Below, in pieces: positions 8,536-15,854 of a stretch of 41,529 nucleotides of DNA. The stretch covers positions 1 to 41,529 of the forward strand of contig JAFUTQ010000072.1 in assembly GCA_017484135.1 (NCBI GenBank), in the 5' to 3' direction. The position numbers were made by a program, and so were the translations under genes. The notes under the pieces are model-generated. The model had not been told where the DNA came from. It saw nothing but the letters and a program-made list of their open reading frames with translations, and ran no database searches. The stretch's first letter is position 1. Each line of letters begins with the position of its first letter. The DNA is from Lachnospiraceae bacterium (GTDB taxonomy: Bacteria; Bacillota; Clostridia; Lachnospirales; Lachnospiraceae).

Positions 8536-10758
8536 TTATTTCACCCACTCCCCATTTGCATTGACCTTATAATTCCCAATCCGCGTATTTGCCGCCATCT
8601 GACCGGACGCATAGCTGTAATACCACTTGCCATTTACGTTGTACCAACCGGTCTGCATTGCTCCGCTGGCGTTCAGATAATACCACTTACCGGCATCATG
8701 TAACCATCCGGTTTTCATCGCCCCGCTGCCGTCGAGATAGTACCACGCGCCATCCACAAGCTGCCATCCGGTCAACATCGCTCCGCTGGCGTTCGTGTAG
8801 TACCATGTGCCTCCGTCATTGATCCAGCCCGTCTGCATCGCTCCGCTTCCGCTGGTGTAGTACCATGTACCGCCGTCATTGACCCAGCCCGTCTGCATCT
8901 CTCCGGAACGATCCATGTAATACCAGGTACCTCCGTCATTGACCCAGCCGGTCTGTATCTCTCCGTCTGTGCTCAGATAGTACCATGCATCTGCCAGATT
9001 CAGCCAGCCCGGCTCTGCGACTCCCTCAAACTCCTCGTAATACCAGGTATACCCATCACTATCCCAGCGGGTCCTTGCTATCTCATAGTAATAATACCTT
9101 GTTCCTGCACCGGTCTGATTCGTGCTTCCTGATGTCTGGGTATGATTTGTTTGTCCGCTGTTCGTATTCTGCTGCTGCTCTGACTTTCCTGTATTGCTTG
9201 TTGTCTGCGTATTGTTCGTATTCCGATTATCCGATTTTGTCGTGTTGTCAGAGTTTGTTGTATTGACCGGCTTTGTCGTGTTATCCGGCTTTGTCGTATT
9301 GTCTGGTTTTGTCGTGTTATCCGGCTTTGTCGTGTTGTCCGGTTTTTGTGTATCAGTTGCCGGCTGTTCCGTTGAACCCCCGGAATTATCCTCATCCGCC
9401 TGATCCGCGTCTTTCGGCTCCGCCGGGGCAGCCTTTACGGTAATCGTACTGGTAACCGTCTGACTTCCTCCGATATCAAACGTTTCCGTCCAGATAGCCG
9501 TTCCCGCAGAATTCGCATAAATGATTCCGTCCTGCTTACTGACAGTTCCATCGCCCGAAAAGCTGCTGCTTGTCGGTGTGGGGGATATCTTTTTCTGATA
9601 GGAAGTCCCCTTGATCGTAAAGCTCATTGATATCGGCATTTCCGAAATATCCTTGGTATCTCCCACAGTGAGTGTAAGATTGGCTCTGGAAAATCCGGTA
9701 ATATAATCTGCCAGAATCGTTGCTGTCTCTACCGAGGTACTGTCATTGGACTCCGTTACCGCCTCTGTTCCCGCCATACTGCTCGGTTTTGCAAACTCCT
9801 GTACCCAATAGTATCTGCCCCCATAGGAAACACAGGCAAAACCGCAGACCGTAAAATTCGAACTCAGCATATTTCTGCGATGTCCCTGTCCGTCATAGTC
9901 CTCCTCTGTCTCCTGCCATGCCCGAAATACGGACTCTGCACTGCCGTATCCGTAAGCAATATTTTCGCCCACAGCGTAATACCGATAGCCATAGTCTGAA
10001 TAAGTATCAAAGCAGGATTTATCATCTGGCCTTGTATGCGAATAATAAAGCGCAATTTCCACCGCCCGCTGCATCGCGATTTTTTCCAGATTATAATCAT
10101 AAGTCAGTGTTTTTAACCCTGTGAGGGTTGTTTTTGTCGTATTATCCGAATTCCAATACCAGGCATCACTTCCCGTACGAAATTCATTCAGCATCGCGAG
10201 CTCTGACCGGGCTTCGCTCTGACAGAATGTGACAGACAACGGAACCTCTGCCACCGCTTCCGCCCCTCCCAGAAACTCACTCAGCTTGTCCGTTTCAAGC
10301 CCTTCTGATTTATAAACCATATTCCCGCTTTTATCATAAATGACTACCATCGGTAACATGATCACTCCGTATCCGCCTTTAAATTGCGCGAGCTGACGGT
10401 TATATATGGTGTCATGATGTGCCACCGTCACGTTCGGATGCTCCCGGGCAAAGCTCTGCAGACTATCTGAGCCGCTGTCAAGATCCATTAAAATCGGCCG
10501 GACCGATACCCCTTTCTGAATCGCTTTTTCTGTTGCCGTAAGCATGGAATTGGTGTTCAGACAGCTCGTACGCCCATAAAACAGCGCAACCAAATCCTCA
10601 CTGTAATCACTCAGCAAATTTGTCGTCCCATCAATATTGTAAACCACAATATTGGAATAATTATAGGTCTCCGCCGCCGATACCTCCTTCGGAACTCCCG
10701 TACACACCAGCACTGCTAATAATAGCAATGACAACAACCGTTTTCTCCCTGCCTTCAT
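8536..10758 (-). CDS. Secreted CAP-domain protein with thioredoxin-like domain and wall-binding repeats
   Basis: A 740-residue predicted surface protein. Residues 1-29 are a signal peptide (MKAGRKRLLSLLLL). Residues 35-165 are the same thioredoxin-like domain as in the next gene, with one cysteine (Cys66, RTSCLNTN) and a cis-proline at 136. Residues about 185-325 are a CAP (SCP/PR-1) domain: His241 in YYSHTRP, Glu265 in GENIAYG, the WQETEED helix, and His293 in GHRRNML supply the usual His/Glu cavity residues. A beta-rich segment (about 350-445) follows, then a low-complexity linker with NTTKPD units and Gln/Thr/Asn-rich sequence, eight or nine GW-WYY repeats, and the cap NTRIGNYKVNANGEWVK. 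The ribosome site is AAAGGAGCG. Bacterial CAP proteins have varied and mostly unknown functions. Sigma-A promoter at 10831-10859. Confidence 0.88.
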   Translation of the reverse strand: MKAGRKRLLSLLLLAVLVCTGVPKEVSAAETYNYSNIVVYNIDGTTNLLSDYSEDLVALFYGRTSCLNTNSMLTATEKAIQKGVSVRPILMDLDSGSDSLQSFAREHPNVTVAHHDTIYNRQLAQFKGGYGVIMLPMVVIYDKSGNMVYKSEGLETDKLSEFLGGAEAVAEVPLSVTFCQSEARSELAMLNEFRTGSDAWYWNSDNTTKTTLTGLKTLTYDYNLEKIAMQRAVEIALYYSHTRPDDKSCFDTYSDYGYRYYAVGENIAYGYGSAESVFRAWQETEEDYDGQGHRRNMLSSNFTVCGFACVSYGGRYYWVQEFAKPSSMAGTEAVTESNDSTSVETATILADYITGFSRANLTLTVGDTKDISEMPISMSFTIKGTSYQKKISPTPTSSSFSGDGTVSKQDGIIYANSAGTAIWTETFDIGGSQTVTSTITVKAAPAEPKDADQADEDNSGGSTEQPATDTQKPDNTTKPDNTTKPDNTTKPDNTTKPVNTTNSDNTTKSDNRNTNNTQTTSNTGKSEQQQNTNSGQTNHTQTSGSTNQTGAGTRYYYYEIARTRWDSDGYTWYYEEFEGVAEPGWLNLADAWYYLSTDGEIQTGWVNDGGTWYYMDRSGEMQTGWVNDGGTWYYTSGSGAMQTGWINDGGTWYYTNASGAMLTGWQLVDGAWYYLDGSGAMKTGWLHDAGKWYYLNASGAMQTGWYNVNGKWYYSYASGQMAANTRIGNYKVNANGEWVK
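9240..9350. repeat. 18-bp tandem repeats (NTTKPD linker)
   Basis: Several 18-bp units encode the six-residue NTTKPD spacer between the folded domains and the wall-binding tail. They are close copies in DNA, so copy number may vary between strains. Confidence 0.8.
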
Positions 10759-10830
10759 AATTCATCGCTCCTTTTACTTCACTGATTTGAATAAACATGT
10801 ATCGTCTGTTCGTTATACATTTTCCTGAAT

Positions 10831-10859
10831 ATTATAGCGTTTTTACGCACCATTATCAA
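10831..10859 (-). promoter_or_regulatory. Promoter of the CAP-domain gene, with embedded operator
   Basis: Minus strand: TTGATA (10854-10859), a 17-base spacer, TATAAT (10831-10836). The spacer begins with GCGTTTTTACGC (10837-10848, plus strand), a palindromic arrangement GCGT-TTTT-ACGC aligned with the motif at 8435-8448 and at the same position relative to the -10 box. Confidence 0.8.
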
Positions 10860-10918
10860 GAGCAAATTACTATGTCTATATTCATCTGATAAAACCGTAG
10901 CACAAAGGATAAAATTTA

Positions 10919-10932
10919 TATAACGCTTTTAC
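10919..10932 (+). promoter_or_regulatory. Putative autoregulatory site in front of the XRE gene
   Basis: TATAACGCTTTTAC is identical over 14 bases to 8432-8445 in the promoter of the LRR gene. It stands immediately before the ribosome site of the XRE gene. Binding by the XRE protein is inferred. Confidence 0.5.
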
Positions 10933-10947
10933 AAAGAGGTGCATATC

Positions 10948-11277
10948 ATGAACGAAGTATTGACTCGTATACAGACTCTGATGGACGAAAGGAACTGGAC
11001 ACTCTACAAGCTGGCACAGGAGGCAAACATCCCCTATTCGTCTCTCAGCAGCTTATTTCAGAAAAACAATCAGCCCACGATCGCAACCTTAGAAAAAATA
11101 TGTCAGGGCTTGCACATTTCCATCGCAGAGTTTTTTTCCGACAGGCCTCCCTATCGCGAACCGACGGACACTTATTCCGAGGAGGAAAAAGCATTGATCC
11201 GGGACTACCGTAAGCTCAGCAGGAAGAACAAAACCTTCCTGTCAGATTTCACAAAGCTGCTTCTGTCGCAGGAATGA
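10948..11277 (+). CDS. XRE-family helix-turn-helix regulator
   Basis: A 109-residue DNA-binding protein, the first plus-strand gene in the window. Residues about 5-65 are a classic Cro/C1 helix-turn-helix: LYKLAQEANIPYSSLSSLF, then NQPTIATLEKICQGLHISIAEFF. The C-terminal 40 residues are charged and helical (YSEEEKALIRDYRKLSRKNK), as in short XRE repressors. I start at the ATG at 10948, which follows AGAGGTG, instead of the GTG at 10939. It is divergent from the surface-protein cluster. A 14-base motif before its ribosome site matches one in the promoter of the LRR gene, and the CAP gene promoter has a variant, so it is a good candidate to control the cluster and itself. Confidence 0.85.
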   Translation: MNEVLTRIQTLMDERNWTLYKLAQEANIPYSSLSSLFQKNNQPTIATLEKICQGLHISIAEFFSDRPPYREPTDTYSEEEKALIRDYRKLSRKNKTFLSDFTKLLLSQE

Positions 11278-11290
11278 AAGAAGCCCGATT

Positions 11291-11740
11291 CTACTGCTCC
11301 CCTCTTTTCTGCAATCCCTGATACCGGATCAGATCCTCATTCAGCTTTCTGGCCTCAACAGACGCTTTCAGCCAGGCAAATGCACACACCATGACGTAGA
11401 TCACAAGAACACTTGCTGCCAGCGCCAGAACAATCTCCACCCGCCCGGTATCAATGGTCGAACTGGCACAGGCAATGGCGATTACCACTCCCTCGATCAA
11501 CAGAAACTCAATCACGAGCCGAACCAGAAATTCCTTCAGCCGCAGTTCACGCTTCGAGTATGTGACAAACGTCGGCAGCACGCATGCACCGGCAAAAATT
11601 AACGGGGAAAGAAACGCTTCATATCCAAAGCTTGCGTCCCCGTCATATACAGAACCGATGAGAAAGATCGCGATGGTAATCAAGGTTGTGAGCATAAAAA
11701 ACAGGATGATTTTATTGATCAAAAACTGTTTGAAATCCAT
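11291..11740 (-). CDS. DUF3021 family four-helix membrane protein
   Basis: A 149-residue membrane protein with four predicted helices (IILFFMLTTLITIAIFLIG; FLSPLIFAGACVLPTFV; FLLIEGVVIAIACA; IVLALAASVLVIYVMVCAFA) and a charged C-terminus. This size and helix pattern fit the DUF3021 family, which is regularly encoded next to LytTR regulators. The start overlaps the stop of the LytTR gene as TAATG, so the two are translationally coupled. Its function is unknown; by analogy with other LytTR-membrane protein pairs it may restrain or sense for the regulator. No separate promoter is visible. Confidence 0.75.
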   Translation of the reverse strand: MDFKQFLINKIILFFMLTTLITIAIFLIGSVYDGDASFGYEAFLSPLIFAGACVLPTFVTYSKRELRLKEFLVRLVIEFLLIEGVVIAIACASSTIDTGRVEIVLALAASVLVIYVMVCAFAWLKASVEARKLNEDLIRYQGLQKRGEQ

Positions 11741-12189
11741 TAGCTTGTCTGTCCTCCTTTCAAGGCTTCTTTGAAGTCCTTTACATATTTTCTCGAGATA
11801 ATCAATTCCTCCCCGGACCGCAAAAATGCCGAAAACCTTCCGTTCAGAGCCGGTCGTATGGAGTCGATCTTCATCAGATTTACGATGGTTGACTTCGAGA
11901 TTCGAAGGAACCGCTTGTGTTTTAACAATTCCTCAAGTTCATACAGCCTGTAGCCCGTCTCGTATACGTTCTCCTTTGTGTAGAGGAAGGTTTTCCCGTC
12001 AACGGAGTCCAGATAATACACGTCTGAGACGGGAATTTCATATTGCGCGTCAGCGAATGTTCCGGAAAGATGCCCCTGTCTTGACTTGACAAACGTGACG
12101 ATTTCCCGGACTTCATCCGTTATTTCATGACAGTGGATCGTCAGCTTCTCTTCCTGATCCTCGTTGATTTTAACAATTTCAACATCCAT
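11740..12189 (-). CDS. LytTR-domain transcriptional regulator
   Basis: A 149-residue stand-alone LytTR regulator without a receiver domain. The DNA-binding domain covers about residues 45-145: VSDVYYLDSVDGKTFLYT, LEELLKHKRFLRISKSTIVN, then IISRKYVKDFKEAL are the LytTR strands and helix. The N-terminal 40 residues are an ordinary DUF3021-partner leader. It is followed directly by the DUF3021 gene. Start at 12189 with AAGGG upstream. Between it and the hydrolase gene lies only the palindromic element at 12218-12415, and I see no sigma-A promoter there. Its transcription therefore depends on read-through from the hydrolase or on a promoter inside the element. Confidence 0.85.
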   Translation of the reverse strand: MDVEIVKINEDQEEKLTIHCHEITDEVREIVTFVKSRQGHLSGTFADAQYEIPVSDVYYLDSVDGKTFLYTKENVYETGYRLYELEELLKHKRFLRISKSTIVNLMKIDSIRPALNGRFSAFLRSGEELIISRKYVKDFKEALKGGQTS

Positions 12190-12217
12190 CGGTACATGCC
12201 CTTAGGAGAACTGCGAC

Positions 12218-12415
12218 GGGAACCGATCGGGAACCGCTGGCATGCTGCAGGGGACACACGGTCATGCCGACGTAGTCGGCATTGACTCTTTGCCCAAAAA
12301 TCTCTGGGGCAAAGCTAGCTTTCCCCCAGAGATTTCTTGAGCAAAGGGTTCACATCGCTTTGCGATGCGAACCTTGTGTCCCCTGCAGCATGCCAGCGGT
12401 TCCCGATCGGTTCCC
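12218..12415. repeat. Large nested palindromic element A
   Basis: The outer arms 12218-12258 and 12375-12415 are perfect 41-bp reverse complements. Inside are three hairpins: TGCCGA/TCGGCA (12265-12281); a long near-perfect stem of about 27 bp in two parts (12288-12347) with AAATCTCTGGGG and CCCCAGAGATTT; and GGTTCACATCGC/GCGATGCGAACC (12348-12373). The outer hairpins of this trio recur in element B at 28335-28478 in the opposite order and orientation. It begins 5 bases after the hydrolase stop and ends 28 bases before the LytTR start. Mobile element, terminator or structured RNA are all possible. Confidence 0.85.
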
Positions 12416-12420
12416 TACGA

Positions 12421-13791
12421 TCAGTATACCTCCTGTATCGCAAGTTCTCCCTTCCCTTTCAAATAATAATCAAAAAATTGCAGAATCACTGAATTTACGG
12501 TATTCATGGTTTCTGCCTTATCGCATGTTCCGCTTCCAAACATTGAGGCAAAATACGGCGACAAAAGCGGCAGATCCGTAAAGTCCATATGCTCTGTGTT
12601 TTGGACGGTTGTCGTATATCCTTTGAGCGCATTCTTCATTACCACATCATTTGCATAACGTGTCCCGGTCTCCGAGAGTGTCTTACACCAATTATATTGC
12701 TCCCAATTCATAAATTCCAGCAACGGCAGCGGATAGGGTTCTTCATTGATGATATAGCCCTCGTCATCCGCACCCAGATATTCTGCCAGCATGGTTCCGT
12801 CAATATCAACGACGGCGCTCACGTCATTTCTTTCACGCCCGATTTCCACACTGGCGGCACCGCCCATCGAATGTCCCATCACGCCGATATGCTCCATATC
12901 CGTCATCGCAAGAATCCTTTGAATTTCCTGTTCCTCACTGTCTCCAAGATACCACGACTCATCCAGAAGCGCCTTTTCTTTTGCAGCCTTCAGCTCATCC
13001 AGCACAAAATTCATATCGGGCACCCGCAGTCCCATCCATTCCTTGTAAACCTGCAGCGCTTTTTCCATCGCTTTGTCGTAATCTTCATCCTCGCTGCCGA
13101 CCTCTATCGCTGTCTGGATAAAATTCGAATCGACAATGATCATGTTGCCATCGGTATCCTCTGTAAAGAACGCATGATGCGGGTGATCCAGCGCCACGAC
13201 CACATATCCGTTGCTCGCCAGCTCCATATAGGTGGATGTATTGCTCTGATAATACCCAAAGGCACCGTGAGAAAACACGATCAGTGGAAATCCGCTATCC
13301 TCCTGCGTATCCGGATAATAAAAATGTGCCGGAACCTCCCGATAGCTTCCGTCCGTTTCAAACGGATCCGTCCTTGTTTCGTCAATCAGAATGACCTTTG
13401 TAGATTTTACACCATATTCCCCGCTTGTGGGAAGTCCTTTGTAACCGGTAAACAAAAAAGCCGGAATCAGCGTAATCAGAATCAGAATGATACTGCCCAC
13501 GCACGAAACCACTGCACCGCTTATTTTCTTAACGCCAGCCGCCTTGTTTCTTCTGATCAGCCATACGACAACAGCAACGATCAGCCGCAAGATCAAGAGC
13601 GCAAAAACGATTGCGAGCCGCCACTTTTGTCCGATTGGCAAAAGCAATGCAATCCCTGCAAGCAAAACCTCCGCAATGCGGACAAGCGTCCGGTTCTTTA
13701 ACCACTGCTTCTTTTCCTTCTGTTTTTTGACCGTCCATACCACAAGACCAATCTCAATCGCTGACAACAAAATCAATAAAAAAATGCCCAT
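12421..13791 (-). CDS. Membrane-anchored alpha/beta hydrolase (PAF-acetylhydrolase-like)
   Basis: A 456-residue protein. Residues 1-115 hold four predicted membrane helices (GIFLLILLSAIEIGLVVW; VRIAEVLLAGIALLLPIG; LAIVFALLILRLIVAVVVWL; VVSCVGSIILILITLIPAFLF). The rest is an alpha/beta hydrolase facing outside. PLIVFSHGAFGYY supplies the oxyanion region, GVMGHSMGGAAS the nucleophile serine, VVDIDGTML the likely acid, and NTEHMDFTD the catalytic histidine. The pattern is like platelet-activating-factor acetylhydrolase/dienelactone hydrolase relatives; the substrate is unknown. The start at 13791 follows GGTGAG. A promoter at 13915-13943 gives a leader of roughly 115 bases containing a hairpin-rich segment. 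Downstream is palindromic element A, then the LytTR gene. Confidence 0.82.
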   Translation of the reverse strand: MGIFLLILLSAIEIGLVVWTVKKQKEKKQWLKNRTLVRIAEVLLAGIALLLPIGQKWRLAIVFALLILRLIVAVVVWLIRRNKAAGVKKISGAVVSCVGSIILILITLIPAFLFTGYKGLPTSGEYGVKSTKVILIDETRTDPFETDGSYREVPAHFYYPDTQEDSGFPLIVFSHGAFGYYQSNTSTYMELASNGYVVVALDHPHHAFFTEDTDGNMIIVDSNFIQTAIEVGSEDEDYDKAMEKALQVYKEWMGLRVPDMNFVLDELKAAKEKALLDESWYLGDSEEQEIQRILAMTDMEHIGVMGHSMGGAASVEIGRERNDVSAVVDIDGTMLAEYLGADDEGYIINEEPYPLPLLEFMNWEQYNWCKTLSETGTRYANDVVMKNALKGYTTTVQNTEHMDFTDLPLLSPYFASMFGSGTCDKAETMNTVNSVILQFFDYYLKGKGELAIQEVY

Positions 13792-13815
13792 TTTTTCTCA
13801 CCGTTCCTTTTTTAT

Positions 13816-13896
13816 GCGAAGGGGACACATAAGAAAATATTTCGGCCGTCGCCGAATGCGCCCCGTGCGACAAGCAGGAGGAAATATCCCCCTACT
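13816..13896. repeat. Hairpin-rich leader segment before the hydrolase gene
   Basis: A hairpin TTCGG/CCGAA (about 13850-13866) lies between GGGGACACATAAGAAAATATTTC and GAAATATCCCCC, which can pair in part as outer arms. It is in the predicted 5' leader of the hydrolase. I cannot tell whether it is regulatory or a degraded repeat. Confidence 0.35.
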
Positions 13897-13914
13897 CAAT
13901 CTGATACAGTGAAT

Positions 13915-13943
13915 ACTATACCCACTGCATATCCGATTTGCAA
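13915..13943 (-). promoter_or_regulatory. Hydrolase promoter
   Basis: Minus strand: TTGCAA (13938-13943), a 17-base spacer, TATAGT (13915-13920). Confidence 0.55.
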
Positions 13944-13996
13944 TAGGCGATATGATAAGATGCATTTTTTTTCGATAAGATAACATGATGTGATGG

Positions 13997-14746
13997 TCAA
14001 AAGATCAGCGAAATATCCCCATGAAGAATCAGCCGCATAATTCCTGTTATCACAAGGTCTGCCGGATAGAAAATGTAAAACAGCCATTTCATTCCCTTCC
14101 ACTCTCCGCGCTTCCCGTTGTACCTGGCCAAAATCGGAATCGAGAGGAGCGTAAATAACTGGAGCACTCCATATAGCTTATCCAGAAAGATAAAATAAAT
14201 TGCGGCATAAACGAACGCCCAGATCACAAAATCCCTTGCCTGCAGCTTGAAATCCCCTCTGTGCTGATAGAGATAAAACGGACACACGACCGCAATGCAC
14301 GACCAATCCGATGAAAATCCGAGTGCGACAACCACAATCACCAAAAGTACCTTCGCAGCTTTTGGTATTTTTTCCGAGTTGGCAATTGCAACAGCCACTA
14401 CCGCCAATGCCAGCGACCACATTACACTGGTTCGGTTAAAGATACCCGCGGACGGGGAAAAGAACGGAATCCCAAAGGCAAAATCATAGGCAAAATGAGA
14501 AATGATCGCAAACCCGAACAGCCGCATCATATATTTTTTCATATCGCGGGTATAATAACATCCCTCTGCAATGAAAAACCACATAATCGGAGCAGTCAGC
14601 CTTCCGATCATATGTAGTGCATATACATACCATACCTGCTGCGTTCCGGGAAAAAGCACCCAGGTAAGATGGTCAATTGTCATCGCAATAATCGCAATCA
14701 GCTTAATCTGATTGGAATTTAATCCTGTATTCTTTGCCTCACTCAT
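13997..14746 (-). CDS. TraX family membrane protein
   Basis: A 249-residue multi-pass membrane protein with the TraX-family opening: residues 10-40 (NSNQIKLIAIIAMTIDHLTW) followed by MIGRLTAPIMWFFIAEGCYYT, and about eight hydrophobic helices in all. TraX was first named for acetylation of F pilin; chromosomal Clostridial versions are acyltransferase-like membrane proteins of unknown substrate, and no conjugation genes are nearby. The start overlaps the end of the PadR gene by 8 bases, so the two are co-transcribed and this is the likely target or effector of that regulator. The last segment (LVITGIMRLILHGDISLIF) is intact. Confidence 0.82.
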   Translation of the reverse strand: MSEAKNTGLNSNQIKLIAIIAMTIDHLTWVLFPGTQQVWYVYALHMIGRLTAPIMWFFIAEGCYYTRDMKKYMMRLFGFAIISHFAYDFAFGIPFFSPSAGIFNRTSVMWSLALAVVAVAIANSEKIPKAAKVLLVIVVVALGFSSDWSCIAVVCPFYLYQHRGDFKLQARDFVIWAFVYAAIYFIFLDKLYGVLQLFTLLSIPILARYNGKRGEWKGMKWLFYIFYPADLVITGIMRLILHGDISLIF

Positions 14747-15287
14747 CTCTTAATACCTCCAATTCTTTGATACAATATTCACACCACTCTTTTACCATTT
14801 TTTCATACATCATACCGTAAACAATCGTAAACTTCCAGAATATGGCTCTCTTTGGATCCGAAATCTGCTGTTCATACTGAAGCTTCGCCTGATCAGCTGC
14901 TTCATTTCCTCCGGGGAAAACGGACACCCGCTCAGCCAGTTCTCTGAAAAATTCGATATTTTCTTCTATGGTGCATTCGCCCCGAAAGAAGGTCTTCATC
15001 AGCATCGGACTCCGTATGTTACTCGTCAGCTGATCGTCCTGCAGCCAATGGTACAGCTCCAGCTTTCCGGCTTCCGTAATGGAAAAGACATTCTTATCCG
15101 GTTTACTGTCCTGCTCCACATGTTCCGAGGTGGCCCAACCTTTTTTCTCGATCGTCTGCAGCTCCCGATAAATCTGGCTTGTCTGCGCCACCCAAAAATG
15201 GCTGAGCGAATCACGAAACACATCCATGATTTCATACCCTGTCATACTCCCATAATTCAAAAGCCCCAGGATTCCGTGCTTAAGCAT
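14739..15287 (-). CDS. PadR-family transcriptional repressor
   Basis: A 182-residue PadR regulator with both family domains. Residues 1-85 are the winged helix (MLKHGILGLLNYGSMTGYEI, FWVAQTSQIYRELQTIEKKG, KNVFSITEAGKLELYHWL). Residues 90-180 are the C-terminal dimerisation helices of the Vir-like type. Start at 15287 with AGGGGAGG upstream. It overlaps the TraX gene. Two palindromes (15326-15341 and 15304-15319) sit in and just after its promoter, so autorepression is very likely. The inducer is unknown. Confidence 0.9.
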   Translation of the reverse strand: MLKHGILGLLNYGSMTGYEIMDVFRDSLSHFWVAQTSQIYRELQTIEKKGWATSEHVEQDSKPDKNVFSITEAGKLELYHWLQDDQLTSNIRSPMLMKTFFRGECTIEENIEFFRELAERVSVFPGGNEAADQAKLQYEQQISDPKRAIFWKFTIVYGMMYEKMVKEWCEYCIKELEVLRDE

Positions 15288-15303
15288 ATTTTCCTCCCCT
15301 CCT

Positions 15304-15348
15304 ATTCCACATGTGCAATATTATAATTCCACAAGTGGAATATGTCAA
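15304..15348 (-). promoter_or_regulatory. padR-traX promoter with two operators
   Basis: Minus strand: TTGACA (15343-15348), a 17-base spacer, TATAAT (15320-15325). The spacer is almost entirely a palindrome, ATTCCACAAGTGGAAT (15326-15341, plus strand). A second, weaker copy ATTCCACATGTGCAAT (15304-15319) lies directly downstream. Both boxes are near consensus, so repression must come from the operators. Confidence 0.85.
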
Positions 15349-15370
15349 TTCCAAGTTTATAGGTTTTCTT

Positions 15371-15400
15371 GTAGACTTTTCTATTTTCTTGTGCTATAAT
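15371..15400 (+). promoter_or_regulatory. Promoter of the small lipoprotein gene
   Basis: TGCTATAAT (15392-15400) is an extended -10 box; the -35 is weak (GTAGAC at 15371-15376 or nearby). It is back-to-back with the padR promoter. Confidence 0.55.
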
Positions 15401-15440
15401 GCGTGGATGGGGAAAAAAAATCATTTAGGAGGAAAATTTT

Positions 15441-15818
15441 ATGAAGAAAACAATGAAAAAAAGTGTAGCTCTGTTGTTGGTAGTTGTATTTGCGCTTTCC
15501 CTGGCAGCCTGTGGCGGGAAAGACATGTCTGACTCAAAGTATGTAGGCGAATGGGAGCTTACAAAGGGAGTCGCTTCCGGTGTAGAGGTAGCTGCCTCAG
15601 ACATGAATTTAACCATGACGTTTAACTTTAAGTCTGATGGAAAATTTGAGTACAGCTCCAGTGTTGCGGGAAGCGAATCTTCATCCGGCACCTGGGAGGC
15701 GACCGACAATGGCGTTTCCTTAAAGGAAGTGGGTGGCGCCAAATATGAGTTTACCGCAAACGGTGACACGCTTGAAATGGAACAGGACGGCGCAACCTTG
15801 GTATTTGAAAAGAAATAA
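15441..15818 (+). CDS. Small lipoprotein, lipocalin-like
   Basis: A 125-residue predicted lipoprotein. The signal sequence ends in a lipobox LAAC, Cys24, so the mature protein is attached to the outer face of the membrane. The mature part has a repeated pattern of strand-forming segments (YVGEWELTKG, LTMTFNFKSDGKFEYSSS, SGTWEATDNGVSL, YEFTANGDTLEMEQDGATLVFE), the small beta-barrel layout found in many Clostridial lipocalin-like lipoproteins of unknown function. AGGAGGAAAATTTT before 15441 fixes the start. It is followed by a scrap of the palindromic repeat family and a strong terminator. Confidence 0.8.
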   Translation: MKKTMKKSVALLLVVVFALSLAACGGKDMSDSKYVGEWELTKGVASGVEVAASDMNLTMTFNFKSDGKFEYSSSVAGSESSSGTWEATDNGVSLKEVGGAKYEFTANGDTLEMEQDGATLVFEKK

Positions 15819-15821
15819 CAG

Positions 15822-15853
15822 GATTTGAGGAACAAAAGGTTCACATCGTGAAA
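15822..15853 (+). repeat. Truncated end of the element A/B family (remnant D)
   Basis: GATTTGAGG, a gap, then CAAAAGGTTCACATCGTGAAA matches one end of element B (28337-28366) and element remnant C. The rest of the element is missing. It starts 4 bases after the lipoprotein stop. Confidence 0.6.
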
Positions 15854-15854
15854 T

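Noticed and set aside
9078-9395. Minus-strand Arg/Thr/Gln-rich frame in the linker of the CAP gene
   Set aside because: It is an alternate-frame reading of the 18-bp linker repeats.
12589-13701. Long plus-strand open frame opposite the hydrolase gene (370 codons)
   Set aside because: It is antisense to a gene with clear catalytic motifs, has no family features, and its composition follows the opposite strand's codons.
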